From positions 1,426,001 to 1,490,000 of the forward strand of contig NZ_JAENJG010000001.1 of assembly GCF_016597785.1 (NCBI RefSeq): DNA of 64,000 bases, written 5' to 3'. The stretch is from Leucobacter sp. L43 (GTDB taxonomy: Bacteria > Actinomycetota > Actinomycetes > Actinomycetales > Microbacteriaceae). Below are positions 26,331-34,837 of the stretch, piece by piece (position 1 is the first letter of the stretch; every line of letters begins with the position of its first letter). Below the pieces are notes generated by a model. It did not search any database and had not been told where the DNA came from. It saw only the letters and a list, made by a program, of their open reading frames with translations. The translations under genes and the position numbers were made by a program.

Positions 26331-27656
26331 ATGACGAGCCAGCAAATCGAGGCCACCGAAGTCCTCGTCGTCGGCGCCGGCCAGGCCGGAGTCGCCATGA
26401 GTGAACACCTGTCCCAGCGGGGCATCGCGCACATCGTGCTCGAACGGCGTCGCATCGCCGAACGCTGGCGCTCAGAGCGCTGGGACTCGCTCGTCGCCAA
26501 CGGCCCCGCCTGGCACGACCGTTTCCCCGGCCTGGAGTTCACCGGCGTCGATCCCGACGCGTTCGCACCGAAGGAGCGCGTGGCCGCGTACTTCGAGGAG
26601 TACGCGGAGCGCTTCGAGCTGCCGATCCGCACCGGCGTGAACGTGACGAGCGTCCGCAAAGCCTCAGGGGCGCCCGGCTTCATCGCCGAGACATCGGCCG
26701 GTCCGATCCGGGCGCGCTACGTCGTCGCGGCGACCGGCGCATTCCAGAATCCGTCCATCCCGCCGCTCGTGCCGAGCGATGCGGGCGTGCATCAGATCCA
26801 TTCGAGCGGATACCGCAACCCGGAGCAGCTGCCGGACGGCGGTGTGCTCGTCGTCGGCGCCGGTTCCTCCGGAGTGCAGATCGCCGACGAACTGCGGCGA
26901 TCCGGCCGCGACGTCGTACTCGCCGTTGGCCCCCACGACCGTCCTCCTCAGCGCTACCGCGGTCGCAACTTCGTCTGGTGGCTGGGCGTGCTCGGCAAGT
27001 GGGAGGCCTCGGCACCGCCGCAGGGCGCCGAGCACGTGACGATCGCGGTGAGCGGAGCGAACGGTGGCCGCACGATCGACTTCCGCGAGCTCGCCGATTC
27101 GGGGATCACGCTCGTCGGCCGCGCGAACGCCTTCTCAGACGGCGTGCTGCGCTTCGGCACCGATCTCGCCGCGAACATCGCGCGCGGCGACGACAACTAC
27201 CTGTCGCTGCTCGACGAGGCGGACGCGTACATCGAGCGCAACGGACTCGACCTGCCGGAGGAGCCTGAGGCGCGTGAGTTCGGGCCCACTCCGGAGTGCG
27301 TCGCGAATCCCATTCTCGAACTCGACCTCGCCACTGCGGGGATCACCTCGATCGTGTGGGCGACCGGCTTCACCGTCGACTACTCCTGGCTCGAGGTCGA
27401 TGCGTTCGACGAACGCGGTCGACCGGTGCAGCAGCGCGGCGTGTCCGTCGAGCCCGGCGTCTACTTCCTCGGCATACCGTGGCAGTCGCGCCGCGGGTCG
27501 AGCTTCATCTGGGGCGTCTGGCACGACGCGAAGTACCTGGCCGACCAGATCGAGATTCAGCGCGGCTACGTCGCGTACGAGGGAGACTCGTACCCGGCCG
27601 ACGCCGACTCCCTGCCCGCGCACCCGGCCCCTCCCGAGATCTCGTACGCAGGATAG
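26331..27656 (+). CDS. Flavin-containing monooxygenase-type oxidoreductase (CzcO-like)
   Basis: A 441-residue enzyme with two Rossmann motifs: FAD-binding VVGAGQAGVAMSEHL (residues 14-28) and NADPH-binding VVGAGSSGVQIADEL. The ATGAF turn and the conserved WATGF near the C-terminus complete the flavin monooxygenase pattern. Such enzymes hydroxylate N or S atoms or perform Baeyer-Villiger oxidation with NADPH and oxygen. GGAGAAG is 6 bases before ATG 26331. The 218-base leader holds one GC-rich hairpin (CCGGGC/GCCCGG) but no recognised riboswitch. It is not in an operon. Confidence 0.85.
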   Translation: MTSQQIEATEVLVVGAGQAGVAMSEHLSQRGIAHIVLERRRIAERWRSERWDSLVANGPAWHDRFPGLEFTGVDPDAFAPKERVAAYFEEYAERFELPIRTGVNVTSVRKASGAPGFIAETSAGPIRARYVVAATGAFQNPSIPPLVPSDAGVHQIHSSGYRNPEQLPDGGVLVVGAGSSGVQIADELRRSGRDVVLAVGPHDRPPQRYRGRNFVWWLGVLGKWEASAPPQGAEHVTIAVSGANGGRTIDFRELADSGITLVGRANAFSDGVLRFGTDLAANIARGDDNYLSLLDEADAYIERNGLDLPEEPEAREFGPTPECVANPILELDLATAGITSIVWATGFTVDYSWLEVDAFDERGRPVQQRGVSVEPGVYFLGIPWQSRRGSSFIWGVWHDAKYLADQIEIQRGYVAYEGDSYPADADSLPAHPAPPEISYAG

Positions 27657-27695
27657 AGCCTCGGTACTCCGACCGGGTCTCGGCGCTCCGACACG

Positions 27696-27743
27696 GCGTC
27701 GGCTCGAGGACCGGGCGTCGGCTCGAGGACCGGGCGTCGGCGG
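27696..27743. repeat. 19-bp direct repeat, about 2.5 copies
   Basis: GCGTCGGCTCGAGGACCGG occurs at 27696-27714 and 27715-27733 and starts a third time (gcgtcggcgg). It lies in the 114-base gap between the convergent monooxygenase and Dabb genes. Function unknown. Confidence 0.75.
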
Positions 27744-27770
27744 AACGCACGCGGACGTGGCGGCCGACGC

Positions 27771-28073
27771 TCAGATCGTGAAGTCGCTGGCGGCCCTGGC
27801 GGTGGCGATGCCCTTCACCAGGTCGATCACCGGCAGGTGCTCGGGGTGCGACGCGTACTCGGCGAGCCCCGCCTCATCGTCGAAGTCGGCGATGAGCGTC
27901 ACGTCGTAGTTCGCTCCGTCGAACAGCTCATTGCGATGCACGGAGAGCGCGCGCACCGAGGGCACGAGATCTCGGAGCGGCTCGATGGCGGCGATGGCCC
28001 GAGCCGCGTGCGCGTCGCGCTCCTCCCGGGTCTCTCCGGCGAACTTCCAGCTGACGATGTGGCGCAGTGCCAT
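27771..28073 (-). CDS. Dabb (stress-responsive A/B barrel) family protein
   Basis: A 100-residue ferredoxin-fold protein: MALRHIVSWKFAGETREERD at the start and the conserved YASHPEHLPVIDLVKGI near the end. Dabb proteins dimerise into small barrels; some are cyclases or degrade polyketides, most are unassigned. The gene stands 42 bases downstream of a glutaredoxin-like gene on the same strand. A second, divergent Dabb gene is at 58263-58577. Confidence 0.85.
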   Translation of the reverse strand: MALRHIVSWKFAGETREERDAHAARAIAAIEPLRDLVPSVRALSVHRNELFDGANYDVTLIADFDDEAGLAEYASHPEHLPVIDLVKGIATARAASDFTI

Positions 28074-28115
28074 GGGGACTCCTCGGGTTGCGGACGTACG
28101 GTCGGGGATTCGGGG

Positions 28116-28409
28116 CTATCGGCGACGCAGCGCACGCAGCGGATTGCGGGCGGCCTTCGTCACGGCGGCGGCGAGGCGATCCGGATCGACGCGCCAGATC
28201 GCGTGACGTCGCCCGTCGATCTGCACCACCGGGATGTGCTCGGCGTGCAGCTCGGCGAGGGCCGCGTCACGAGTGATGTCGCGCTCGTCGAGCGTCGTCG
28301 CGACGCCGGCTGCATCGAGCCGCTCGCGCACCTCCTCGACGACCGATCGAGCGTCGTCGCACAGGTGACAGCCCGGCTTGCCGATGAGGGTCAGGCGTAC
28401 GGCAGACAT
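28116..28409 (-). CDS. Glutaredoxin-like (DUF836) thiol protein
   Basis: A 97-residue thioredoxin-fold protein with redox pair CHLC (GKPGCHLCDDAR, residues 11-22), the cis-proline in EHIPVVQIDGRRH and an Arg-rich tail. Glutaredoxin-like proteins of this class in actinobacteria probably use mycothiol or thioredoxin reductase rather than glutathione (inference from the lineage). No clear Shine-Dalgarno was noted. Confidence 0.85.
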   Translation of the reverse strand: MSAVRLTLIGKPGCHLCDDARSVVEEVRERLDAAGVATTLDERDITRDAALAELHAEHIPVVQIDGRRHAIWRVDPDRLAAAVTKAARNPLRALRRR

Positions 28410-28459
28410 GATGCCTCGAGTCTACGCGCACCCAGAACGGTCTGACATTCCGGGCACGA

Positions 28460-28493
28460 GAAAGGCGCCGACCCGGGATGGGCGGCGCCTTTC
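28460..28493. terminator. Bidirectional-looking terminator after the bS22-like gene
   Basis: GAAAGGCGCCG (28460-28470) pairs with CGGCGCCTTTC (28483-28493), an 11-bp stem with A/T ends on both sides. It lies 29 bases downstream of the bS22-like stop on the minus strand. Confidence 0.75.
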
Positions 28494-28522
28494 ATCGATC
28501 GGCCGTCTTCTGACGGCGTCGA

Positions 28523-28621
28523 CTACTTCTTGTTGCGACGCTGGTGACGCGTCTTGCGAAGCAGCTTGCGGTGCTTCTTCTTTGACATGCGCTTACGACG
28601 CTTCTTGATTACTGAACCCAC
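28523..28621 (-). CDS. Small basic ribosomal protein, AURKAIP1/COX24 domain (bS22-like)
   Basis: A 32-residue, extremely Lys/Arg-rich protein ([19 protein letters not shown] and so on) that matches the AURKAIP1/COX24-domain family. In mycobacteria the equivalent peptide is an extra small-subunit ribosomal protein called bS22. It starts with GTG 28621, with GAGG 5 bases upstream, and ends at TAG 28523-28525. Its AT-rich upstream region (around 28665-28685) probably holds the promoter. It is short enough to be missed by automatic gene finding. Confidence 0.9.
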   Translation of the reverse strand: MGSVIKKRRKRMSKKKHRKLLRKTRHQRRNKK

Positions 28622-28736
28622 ATTAACCTCACAACGTCTCTCGGGCCGCTGGGAGTCGGGGCCCATAAAACATAGATCTTACCTGGCGTCGGCCGCAGAT
28701 GCGAACCGAGCGGTGCGAACGGCCGCCTCGAGCCGC

Positions 28737-29201
28737 TCAGCCGCGCAGTTTGAATCGCGCGACGAGTTCTTTCACCCGGTGCTCTGCACGCGCCGCAGCC
28801 CGGCCGATCCGCTCTGCTGCTGCGGTCGCCTCTTCGGGCAGCACCTCGTCGAACTCATCGTGCTCGCCGGGCCCGTGCACGCGCTCACCGCTCTCCGACA
28901 GGTACTCCACCGTCACTTCCGTCTCGAACCCGGCCGAGAGGAAGGGGATCACGAAGTCCTCCACCATCTCGAGCGGCTCGGGGTCGAGCGAGTAGAACCG
29001 GTGCTGCCCTTCTTCGCGCACGACCACGAGTTCGGCCTCGCGCAGCACTTTGAGATGCTTCGACACGGTGGGCTGACTGATCTCGAGCCTGCCCACGATT
29101 TCAGACACGCTCATCTCGGCCTGCTGCACATGCTTCTCGAGCAGCGCCTGCAGAATGTCGCGCCGGGTCGCGTCGGCGATGACTCCGAAGATATCTGGCA
29201 T
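28737..29201 (-). CDS. ArsR family winged-helix regulator
   Basis: A 154-residue protein with an ArsR-type HTH in its first 80 residues (FGVIADATRRDILQALLE, ISQPTVSKHLKVLREAELV, EEGQHRFYSL). No Cys pair is present on the recognition helix, so it is unlikely to sense metals in the usual way. The C-terminal half is acidic then basic and ends with a predicted helix (AAAERIGRAAARAEHRVKEL). ATG 29201 has -10 TACTCT 7 bases upstream (29209-29214) and no Shine-Dalgarno, so the mRNA is probably leaderless. Divergent from trkH-trkA. Confidence 0.85.
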   Translation of the reverse strand: MPDIFGVIADATRRDILQALLEKHVQQAEMSVSEIVGRLEISQPTVSKHLKVLREAELVVVREEGQHRFYSLDPEPLEMVEDFVIPFLSAGFETEVTVEYLSESGERVHGPGEHDEFDEVLPEEATAAAERIGRAAARAEHRVKELVARFKLRG

Positions 29202-29374
29202 AGGCACCAGAGTAGTGGGAGGAGCCCGGATCTGTCCCGGCCTGCGAGCGCCTTGCGCACGTGTCGCGCTCATGAGGACTCCGGGATGTGTACCATGACA
29301 GCATCGAGTCGAGGCCGCGTCATGCTTCGACTCTCACCATCGCCCCGAAAGCAGGAGTCGTGAGGACACGCGCT

Positions 29375-30799
29375 GTGAGCGCCCGGTTCACCGGAGCGCT
29401 CTCGCTGAAGTCGTGGATCGGAAGCCTGATCCATTCATCGCCTGCACGTGTGGCGCTTCTGGTGTTCACCGGCTTGATCCTGGTCTGGACGGCGCTCCTC
29501 TCGCTTCCGATCGCGAGCAGCACGCGCGAGGTCACCCCGCTCGCCGACGCCCTCTTCACCGCGGTATCGGCCATCTGCGTCACCGGGCTCTCCACCGTGG
29601 ATATGGCGACGCACTGGTCGCTCTTCGGCGATCTGCTGATCTTGGGCGGCCTGCAGATCGGCGGCATCGGCGTCCTCACGCTGGCGAGCATCCTCGGCCT
29701 CACCGTCACTCGTCGGTTGGGGCTGCGCTCGCGCCTGCTGGCCGCCGGAGACACGAACCCGATGCGCATGGGGCGGGACGTGTCCGAGAGCCAGGCCGTC
29801 GGCCTCGGCGAGATCGGCGGCCTCCTGGCCGCGGTCGCGACGAGTCTCGTCGTGATCGAGCTCGCGCTCACCGCGTTCATCACCCCGCGCCTCATCGCAG
29901 AGGGGTACACCTTCTGGCACGCGCTGTGGAACGGGTTCTACCTTGCCGCATCCGCTTTCACGAACACCGGGTTCGTGCCGCTTCCAGGCGGTCTCGAACC
30001 GTTCGCGACCGATACCTATCTCCTCAGCGTGCTCGCCGTCGGCGTCTTTCTCGGCAGCATCGGCTTCCCCGTCATCTTCGCCCTCTACCGCTACGTGGTG
30101 GGCGGGGGCTGGCGGGCGCACAAGCGGCTCGGGCTGCATGCGAAGCTCACGCTGACGACGACGCTCCTCTTCGTCGTCTTCGGGTGGATCGCGATCGCGG
30201 GGCTCGAATTCAACAACACCCGCACCCTGGGCTCGCAGGGGCTCGGCGACACGCTCTTCAGCTCGGTCTACATGTCGGTGATGACGCGCTCAGGCGGGCT
30301 CGGAGTCATGGACCCGTCCGATATGAACGGGTCGACGCTGCTGGTGATGGACATGCTGATGTTCGTCGGAGGCGGATCTGCCTCCACGGCCGGCGGCATC
30401 AAGGTCACGACGATCGCCGTACTGTTCCTCGCGGCCTATGCCGAAGCGCGCGGGTACAAGGACATGCAGGCCTTCGATCGGCGCATCCCCAACGAAGTGC
30501 TGCGCGTGGCCGTCTCCGTGCTCATCTGGGGCGCGACCATCGTGCTCGCGGCCTCCGTCGCGATCATGCACCTCACTCGAGAACCGCTCGACATCGTGCT
30601 GTTCGAGGCGATCTCGGCGTTCGGCACCTGCGGCCTCTCGACGGGCCTCTCCAGTGAGATCGATGACCCGGGCAAGTACATTCTTGCCGCTACCATGTGG
30701 GCAGGCCGCGTGGGAACCGTTACGCTGGCGGCGGCTGTCGCAGCGACGAGCCGCTCACGCATGTTCCGCCTCCCCGAAGAAAGGCCGATCGTTGGTTGA
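29375..30799 (+). CDS. TrkH family potassium uptake channel subunit
   Basis: Membrane pore of a K+ uptake system. The four pore loops of the family are visible: CVTGL, NTGF, TRSGG and TCGL. Membrane segments begin at VALLVFTGLILVWTALLSLP. The start is uncertain: GTG 29375 has GAGG upstream and places the first membrane helix about 25 residues in; alternatives are GTG 29360 and GTG 29288. From 29375 the protein has 474 residues. The trkA-type gene overlaps its end by 8 bases. Confidence 0.88.
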   Translation: MSARFTGALSLKSWIGSLIHSSPARVALLVFTGLILVWTALLSLPIASSTREVTPLADALFTAVSAICVTGLSTVDMATHWSLFGDLLILGGLQIGGIGVLTLASILGLTVTRRLGLRSRLLAAGDTNPMRMGRDVSESQAVGLGEIGGLLAAVATSLVVIELALTAFITPRLIAEGYTFWHALWNGFYLAASAFTNTGFVPLPGGLEPFATDTYLLSVLAVGVFLGSIGFPVIFALYRYVVGGGWRAHKRLGLHAKLTLTTTLLFVVFGWIAIAGLEFNNTRTLGSQGLGDTLFSSVYMSVMTRSGGLGVMDPSDMNGSTLLVMDMLMFVGGGSASTAGGIKVTTIAVLFLAAYAEARGYKDMQAFDRRIPNEVLRVAVSVLIWGATIVLAASVAIMHLTREPLDIVLFEAISAFGTCGLSTGLSSEIDDPGKYILAATMWAGRVGTVTLAAAVAATSRSRMFRLPEERPIVG

Positions 30800-31457
30800 T
30801 ATTCGCAGTGATGCCCCGGTGATCGTCATCGGTCTCGGGCGCTTCGGCGCTGCCACCGCCGGGCAGCTCGATCGTCAGGATCGCGAAGTGCTGGTCGTCG
30901 ACACCGACCCCGGCCTGGTGCAGAAGTGGGCCGACCGCGTCACGCACGCGGTGCAGGCCGACGCCCGCTCCATGGAGGCGCTCAGGCAGATCGGCGCGGA
31001 CGAGTTCCAGATCGCGGTCGTCGCCACGGGGGCTTCGATCGAGTCGAGCGTGCTGATCGCGGCGAACCTCGTCGATCTCGGCGTCCCGCAGATCTGGGCG
31101 AAGGCGATCTCGCTGTCGCACGGCAAGATCCTGGAGCGCATCGGCGTGCACCACGTCATCTACCCCGAGCGCGAGGCCGGCGAGCGGGTCGCGCACTTGT
31201 TGAGCGGCAGCATGCTCGACTTCATCCAGTTCGACGACAACTACGTCATCGCGAAGATGTACCCGCCGCGGTCCATCCGCAATCGCTCCCTCAGCGACAG
31301 CGGCGTGCGCACGCGCTATCGCGTCACCGTCGTCGGCGTGAAGACGCCGGGGCAGCCCTTCACCCACGCGACGCAGGACACGATCGTCTCGCGTCACGAC
31401 CTGATCATCGTGAGCGGCACCGCCGCAGACGTGGAGCGTTTCGCCGCGATCGGATAG
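30792..31457 (+). CDS. TrkA family potassium uptake regulator (KtrA/TrkA-N RCK protein)
   Basis: A 221-residue cytoplasmic gating subunit. It has an N-terminal RCK Rossmann domain (PVIVIGLGRFGAATAGQL, VVDTDPGLVQ) that binds NAD(H) or ATP, and a C-terminal TrkA_C domain (RSLSDSGVRTRYRVTVVGV). It starts with TTG at 30792 inside the last codons of trkH, supported by AAAGG 7 bases upstream. The pair forms a complete Ktr-like uptake system. Confidence 0.9.
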   Translation: MVDIRSDAPVIVIGLGRFGAATAGQLDRQDREVLVVDTDPGLVQKWADRVTHAVQADARSMEALRQIGADEFQIAVVATGASIESSVLIAANLVDLGVPQIWAKAISLSHGKILERIGVHHVIYPEREAGERVAHLLSGSMLDFIQFDDNYVIAKMYPPRSIRNRSLSDSGVRTRYRVTVVGVKTPGQPFTHATQDTIVSRHDLIIVSGTAADVERFAAIG

Positions 31458-31463
31458 CCCGGC

Positions 31464-32327
31464 TCACTCCCCCCGCTCGATCTCCTCTGAGCGACGGATG
31501 TTGGCGGCGAGCGCACGGTCGAAGAGGTCGGCCCAGCCACCGCTCTGGAGTTCGAGCACGGCCTGCTCGGTCGTGCCCTTCGGGCTGGTGACCTTCCGCC
31601 GGAGCGTCTCGGGGCGTTCATCGCTCTGCGCCCACAGCTGGGCTGCGCCCACGATCGTCTGCTTGACGAGTGCGCGAGCCTGATCCTCGTCGAATCCCGC
31701 GCGTTCCGCTGCCGCCGTCATCTCCTCCGCGTAGAGGAACAGATAGGCCGGGCCGGATCCCGACACCGCAGCGACGGCGTTGATCTGATCCTCGCGCACG
31801 ACCAGCGCTTCCCCTACTGTGGCGAACATGCGCTGCACGAGCGCGACGTGCTCCGACGTGGCTGAGGCGCCGCCCGCGATGCCCGTTGCCCCGAGGCCGA
31901 CGGTCGACGGCGTGTTCGGCATCGCCCGCACCACGGGCACCCCCTCGGGCAGCTCGGCCTCGATCGCGGAACTCGGCACGCCGGCGGCCACGCTCACCAC
32001 GACCGCGCCCGGTTCCAGGTCGGCGGCGATCTCGCGCACGACGTCGCGCATCATCCACGGCTTGACGCCGAGCACGACGAGCTCGGCGCCGCGCACGGCG
32101 CGCCGGTTGGCGTCCGGATCCCGCTCCGACGACGTCGCCGTCACGTCACTCGCGTCGGCGAAGGCCCGCGCGCTCGCCTCGGATTTCGTCGTCACGACGA
32201 TCGGGCGCTCGATGTCGACGTCGGGTGCGCGCAGGCCCTCGAGAATCGCGCCTCCCATCGAACCGACACCGATCATCGCGGTGCGAGGCAGGCGGGCAGT
32301 GGTACGGAAAGCTGTCGATTCGTCCAT
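31464..32327 (-). CDS. proC: Pyrroline-5-carboxylate reductase
   Basis: Last step of proline synthesis: NAD(P)H-dependent reduction of pyrroline-5-carboxylate. A 287-residue protein with N-terminal GVGSMGGAILEGL, the VLGVKPWMM segment, PNTPSTVGLGATGIAG and the C-terminal signature around AAVSGSGPAYLFLYAEEM and KVTSPKGTTEQAVLEL. ATG 32327 has the -10 TACACT (32334-32339) 6 bases upstream, so a leaderless transcript is likely. It converges with trkA, only 6 bases apart. Confidence 0.93.
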   Translation of the reverse strand: MDESTAFRTTARLPRTAMIGVGSMGGAILEGLRAPDVDIERPIVVTTKSEASARAFADASDVTATSSERDPDANRRAVRGAELVVLGVKPWMMRDVVREIAADLEPGAVVVSVAAGVPSSAIEAELPEGVPVVRAMPNTPSTVGLGATGIAGGASATSEHVALVQRMFATVGEALVVREDQINAVAAVSGSGPAYLFLYAEEMTAAAERAGFDEDQARALVKQTIVGAAQLWAQSDERPETLRRKVTSPKGTTEQAVLELQSGGWADLFDRALAANIRRSEEIERGE

Positions 32328-32463
32328 GCCCCCAGTGTATGGAGCACCTCCGACAGAATGAGACGCTGACCTTGTCCGTTTCCATACCGCCCCGACGCGG
32401 GGTGCGGCATAGACTTGGGCCAGCAATTCGGACACTCGAGGTCCATCATGGGAGGCATCTGGA

Positions 32464-33426
32464 ATGAGCGCGTCAGGCGGCAGCAAGGCGATCATCGCGG
32501 CGTTACTCGCCAACTTGGGAATCGCGGTGACGAAGTTCATCGCGTGGGCGTTCTCGGGCTCCTCCTCGATGCTCGCCGAGGGCGTGCACTCGCTCGCCGA
32601 CTCGGGAAACCAGGTACTGCTGCTCGTCGGCGGCAAGCGAGCGCAGCAGAAGGCCGATAAGGAGCACCCGTTCGGCTACGGTCGCGTCAGATACGTCTAC
32701 GCCTTCGTCGTCGCGATCGTGCTCTTCTCGATCGGCGGCGTCTTCTCCGTCTACGAGGGCGTGTCGAAGATTCAGCACCCCCACGCGCTCGAGGTGTGGT
32801 GGCTCCCGCTCGCCGTGCTCCTCATCGCCATCGTGCTCGAGAGCTTCTCGCTGCGCACCGCGGTGCGAGAGAGCCGGCCGCACAAGGGGACTTCGAGCTG
32901 GTTCCAGTTCATCCGCCGATCCAAGGCGCCGGAGCTGCCCGTCGTGCTGCTCGAAGACCTCGCCGCACTGCTCGGTCTGGTGTTCGCGTTCATCGGCGTC
33001 GGCCTCACTGTACTCACCGGCAACGGGCTCTTCGACGGCATCGCAACCGTCGCGATCGGCGTGCTGCTCGTGGCCGTCGCCATCGTGCTCGGCATCGAGG
33101 TCAAGAGCCTGCTGGTCGGCGAGGGCGCGAACGACGACGACGTCGCCAAGATCGAGGCGGCGCTCCTCAAGTCGCAGGACATCATTCGCATCATCCACAT
33201 GAAGACCCTCTATCTCGGCCCCGACGAGTTCATGGTCGGCGCGAAGGTCGACATCGCCCCGACGAAGACCATGAACGAAGTCTCGGTCATCATCAACCTC
33301 GCCGAGCGACGCGTGCGCGAGGCCGTCCCCGCCGCACGCGTCATCTACATCGAACCCGACGTCTACCTCGACCCCGATGCCGCCACACTGTCGACGAGCT
33401 CGATCGTCATGCTGTCGAGCGACTGA
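32464..33426 (+). CDS. Cation diffusion facilitator (CDF) family exporter
   Basis: A 320-residue metal exporter, probably for Zn2+ or Fe2+/Mn2+. Metal-site motifs are AEGVHSLADSGNQ in TM2 and LLEDLAALLG in TM5, the latter giving Glu-Asp where many CDFs have His-Asp, as in the SLC30A9-like group. Two membrane segments around the HPFGYGRVRYVYAF loop, then a C-terminal cytoplasmic domain (VAKIEAALLKSQDIIRIIHM). GGAGG is 7 bases before ATG 32464. It stands alone, divergent from proC. Confidence 0.88.
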   Translation: MSASGGSKAIIAALLANLGIAVTKFIAWAFSGSSSMLAEGVHSLADSGNQVLLLVGGKRAQQKADKEHPFGYGRVRYVYAFVVAIVLFSIGGVFSVYEGVSKIQHPHALEVWWLPLAVLLIAIVLESFSLRTAVRESRPHKGTSSWFQFIRRSKAPELPVVLLEDLAALLGLVFAFIGVGLTVLTGNGLFDGIATVAIGVLLVAVAIVLGIEVKSLLVGEGANDDDVAKIEAALLKSQDIIRIIHMKTLYLGPDEFMVGAKVDIAPTKTMNEVSVIINLAERRVREAVPAARVIYIEPDVYLDPDAATLSTSSIVMLSSD

Positions 33427-33515
33427 CCGCCCGATCCGCGCTCGTGCTGCATCGGGTGCACGCACCGTTCACCCAGCAGCCACCGCGTAGCTCCGTCCCG
33501 GCCACCGCGCACTTC

Positions 33516-33600
33516 TAGCGTGGGGTCTCGGATCGGCCGCCCCTCACGGGCGAGTCCGCACGCGCCTCCCGGCGATCCGAACCCCATCTGTTGGAAGGAA
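33516..33600 (+). promoter_or_regulatory. -10 element and strongly folded 5' leader of the PotD-like ABC operon
   Basis: -10 TAGCGT at 33516-33521 is followed by a 13-bp stem: GGGGT (33522-33526), bulged C, TCGGATCG (33528-33535) paired with CGATCCGA (33573-33580) and ACCCC (33581-33585). The stem encloses a smaller hairpin CGCCC/GGGCG (33538-33552) and about 20 further bases. The Shine-Dalgarno GGAAGGA (33593-33599) starts 8 bases after the stem. It could be a cis-regulatory RNA; it matches none I recognise. Confidence 0.5.
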
Positions 33601-33605
33601 CACCC

Positions 33606-34742
33606 GTGACCTCTCGCGCTATTGTGCGCTCCGCCGCCGTGATCACCGCCCTCCTCATCGGCGGCTCGCTCGCCGCCTGCTCCACGGCGAGCAACGCCGA
33701 AGGCGGATCGAGCTCATCGACCGACGCAGCCACCGCCACCAGCGCCGAAGACTTCGGCGGCATGGATGCACTCGTGGCCGCGGCGCAGGAGGAGGGCGAG
33801 CTCAACGTCATCGCGCTGCCAGAGACCTGGGCCAACTACGGCAAGATCATCACCGGCTTCGAAGACAAGTACGGCATCACCGTCAACTCGGCGTCGCCCG
33901 ATGCATCGAGCGCCGAGGAGATCCAGGCCGCGGAGAACCTGCAGGGGCAGGACACGGCGCCCGACGTCTTCGACCTCGGCACCGCGGTGGCGCTCGACAA
34001 CCTCGACAAGTTCGCGCCCTATCAGGTGGAGACCTGGGACGACATTCCCGCAGGCAACAAGGAGTCGACCGGCCTCTGGGTGAACAACTACTCGGGGATC
34101 ATGTCGATCGGCTACGACGCCGACGCGCTCGCCGAGCCGAAGGCGCTCGACGACCTGCTGGATGCGGAGTACCAGGGATCCGTCGTGCTCAACGGCGACC
34201 CGACGCAGGCCGGTGCGGCGTTCGCCGCCGTCGGCTCGATCTCCGCGCTGAACGGCGGAGGCGTCGACGACTTCGGCCCCGGCATCGACTTCGTCTCCGA
34301 GCTGCGGGACGCGGGCAACCTGCTGACCGTCGACCCGACGCCGGCGACCATCGCCTCGGGCGAGACGCCGCTGGTCTTCGACTGGTCGTTCAACAACATC
34401 GCGGCCGCCGCTGACAAGCCCAGCTGGAAGACCACCGTGCTCGAAGGGCCCGCGTACGTCTCCTTCTACAACGAGGCCATCAACAAGGACGCCCCCAACC
34501 CCGCTGCCGCCCGGCTGTGGCAGGAGTGGATCTTCTCCGACGAGGTGCAGAGCCTGTACCTCGAGGCGAATGCGGTTCCGGTGCGGGCCGACGCGCTGCA
34601 GCAGGCCGGTTCCGTCGATGAGTCGCTCCTCGAGGCCGCCACGTTCGGCACGAGCAGCGACGACTGGATCACCCCGACCGAAGACGACACGGCCGCCGCC
34701 AACACGCTCCTCGGGGAGCGCTGGGCCGACGCCATCAAGTAG
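33606..34742 (+). CDS. ABC transporter substrate-binding lipoprotein, PotD/AfuA-like
   Basis: A 378-residue lipoprotein with a signal ending SLAAC (lipobox) and a mature region starting LVAAAQEEGELNVIALPETWANYG, typical of family SBP_bac_8-type binding proteins for polyamines, Fe3+, thiamine or 2-aminoethylphosphonate. The ligand cannot be assigned from sequence. GTG 33606 is used because GGAAGGA lies 6 bases upstream. It is the first gene of a four-gene importer, separated from the first permease by a strong hairpin that probably keeps binding protein in excess. Confidence 0.85.
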   Translation: MTSRAIVRSAAVITALLIGGSLAACSTASNAEGGSSSSTDAATATSAEDFGGMDALVAAAQEEGELNVIALPETWANYGKIITGFEDKYGITVNSASPDASSAEEIQAAENLQGQDTAPDVFDLGTAVALDNLDKFAPYQVETWDDIPAGNKESTGLWVNNYSGIMSIGYDADALAEPKALDDLLDAEYQGSVVLNGDPTQAGAAFAAVGSISALNGGGVDDFGPGIDFVSELRDAGNLLTVDPTPATIASGETPLVFDWSFNNIAAAADKPSWKTTVLEGPAYVSFYNEAINKDAPNPAAARLWQEWIFSDEVQSLYLEANAVPVRADALQQAGSVDESLLEAATFGTSSDDWITPTEDDTAAANTLLGERWADAIK

Positions 34743-34751
34743 TCCCCGATC

Positions 34752-34786
34752 CGTGCGGTGGGGGCGCGATCAGCCCCCACCGCACG
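34752..34786 (+). terminator. Intra-operon attenuating hairpin after the binding-protein gene
   Basis: CGTGCGGTGGGGGC (34752-34765) pairs perfectly with GCCCCCACCGCACG (34773-34786), 7-base loop. It begins 9 bases after the binding-protein stop and lies before the permease gene. Partial termination or 3'-end protection would explain excess binding protein. Confidence 0.65.
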
Positions 34787-34837
34787 CGTGCGTCTGCACC
34801 ATCGTCATCTCAGTTCGGCCGACCGCCCGGAGCCCAC

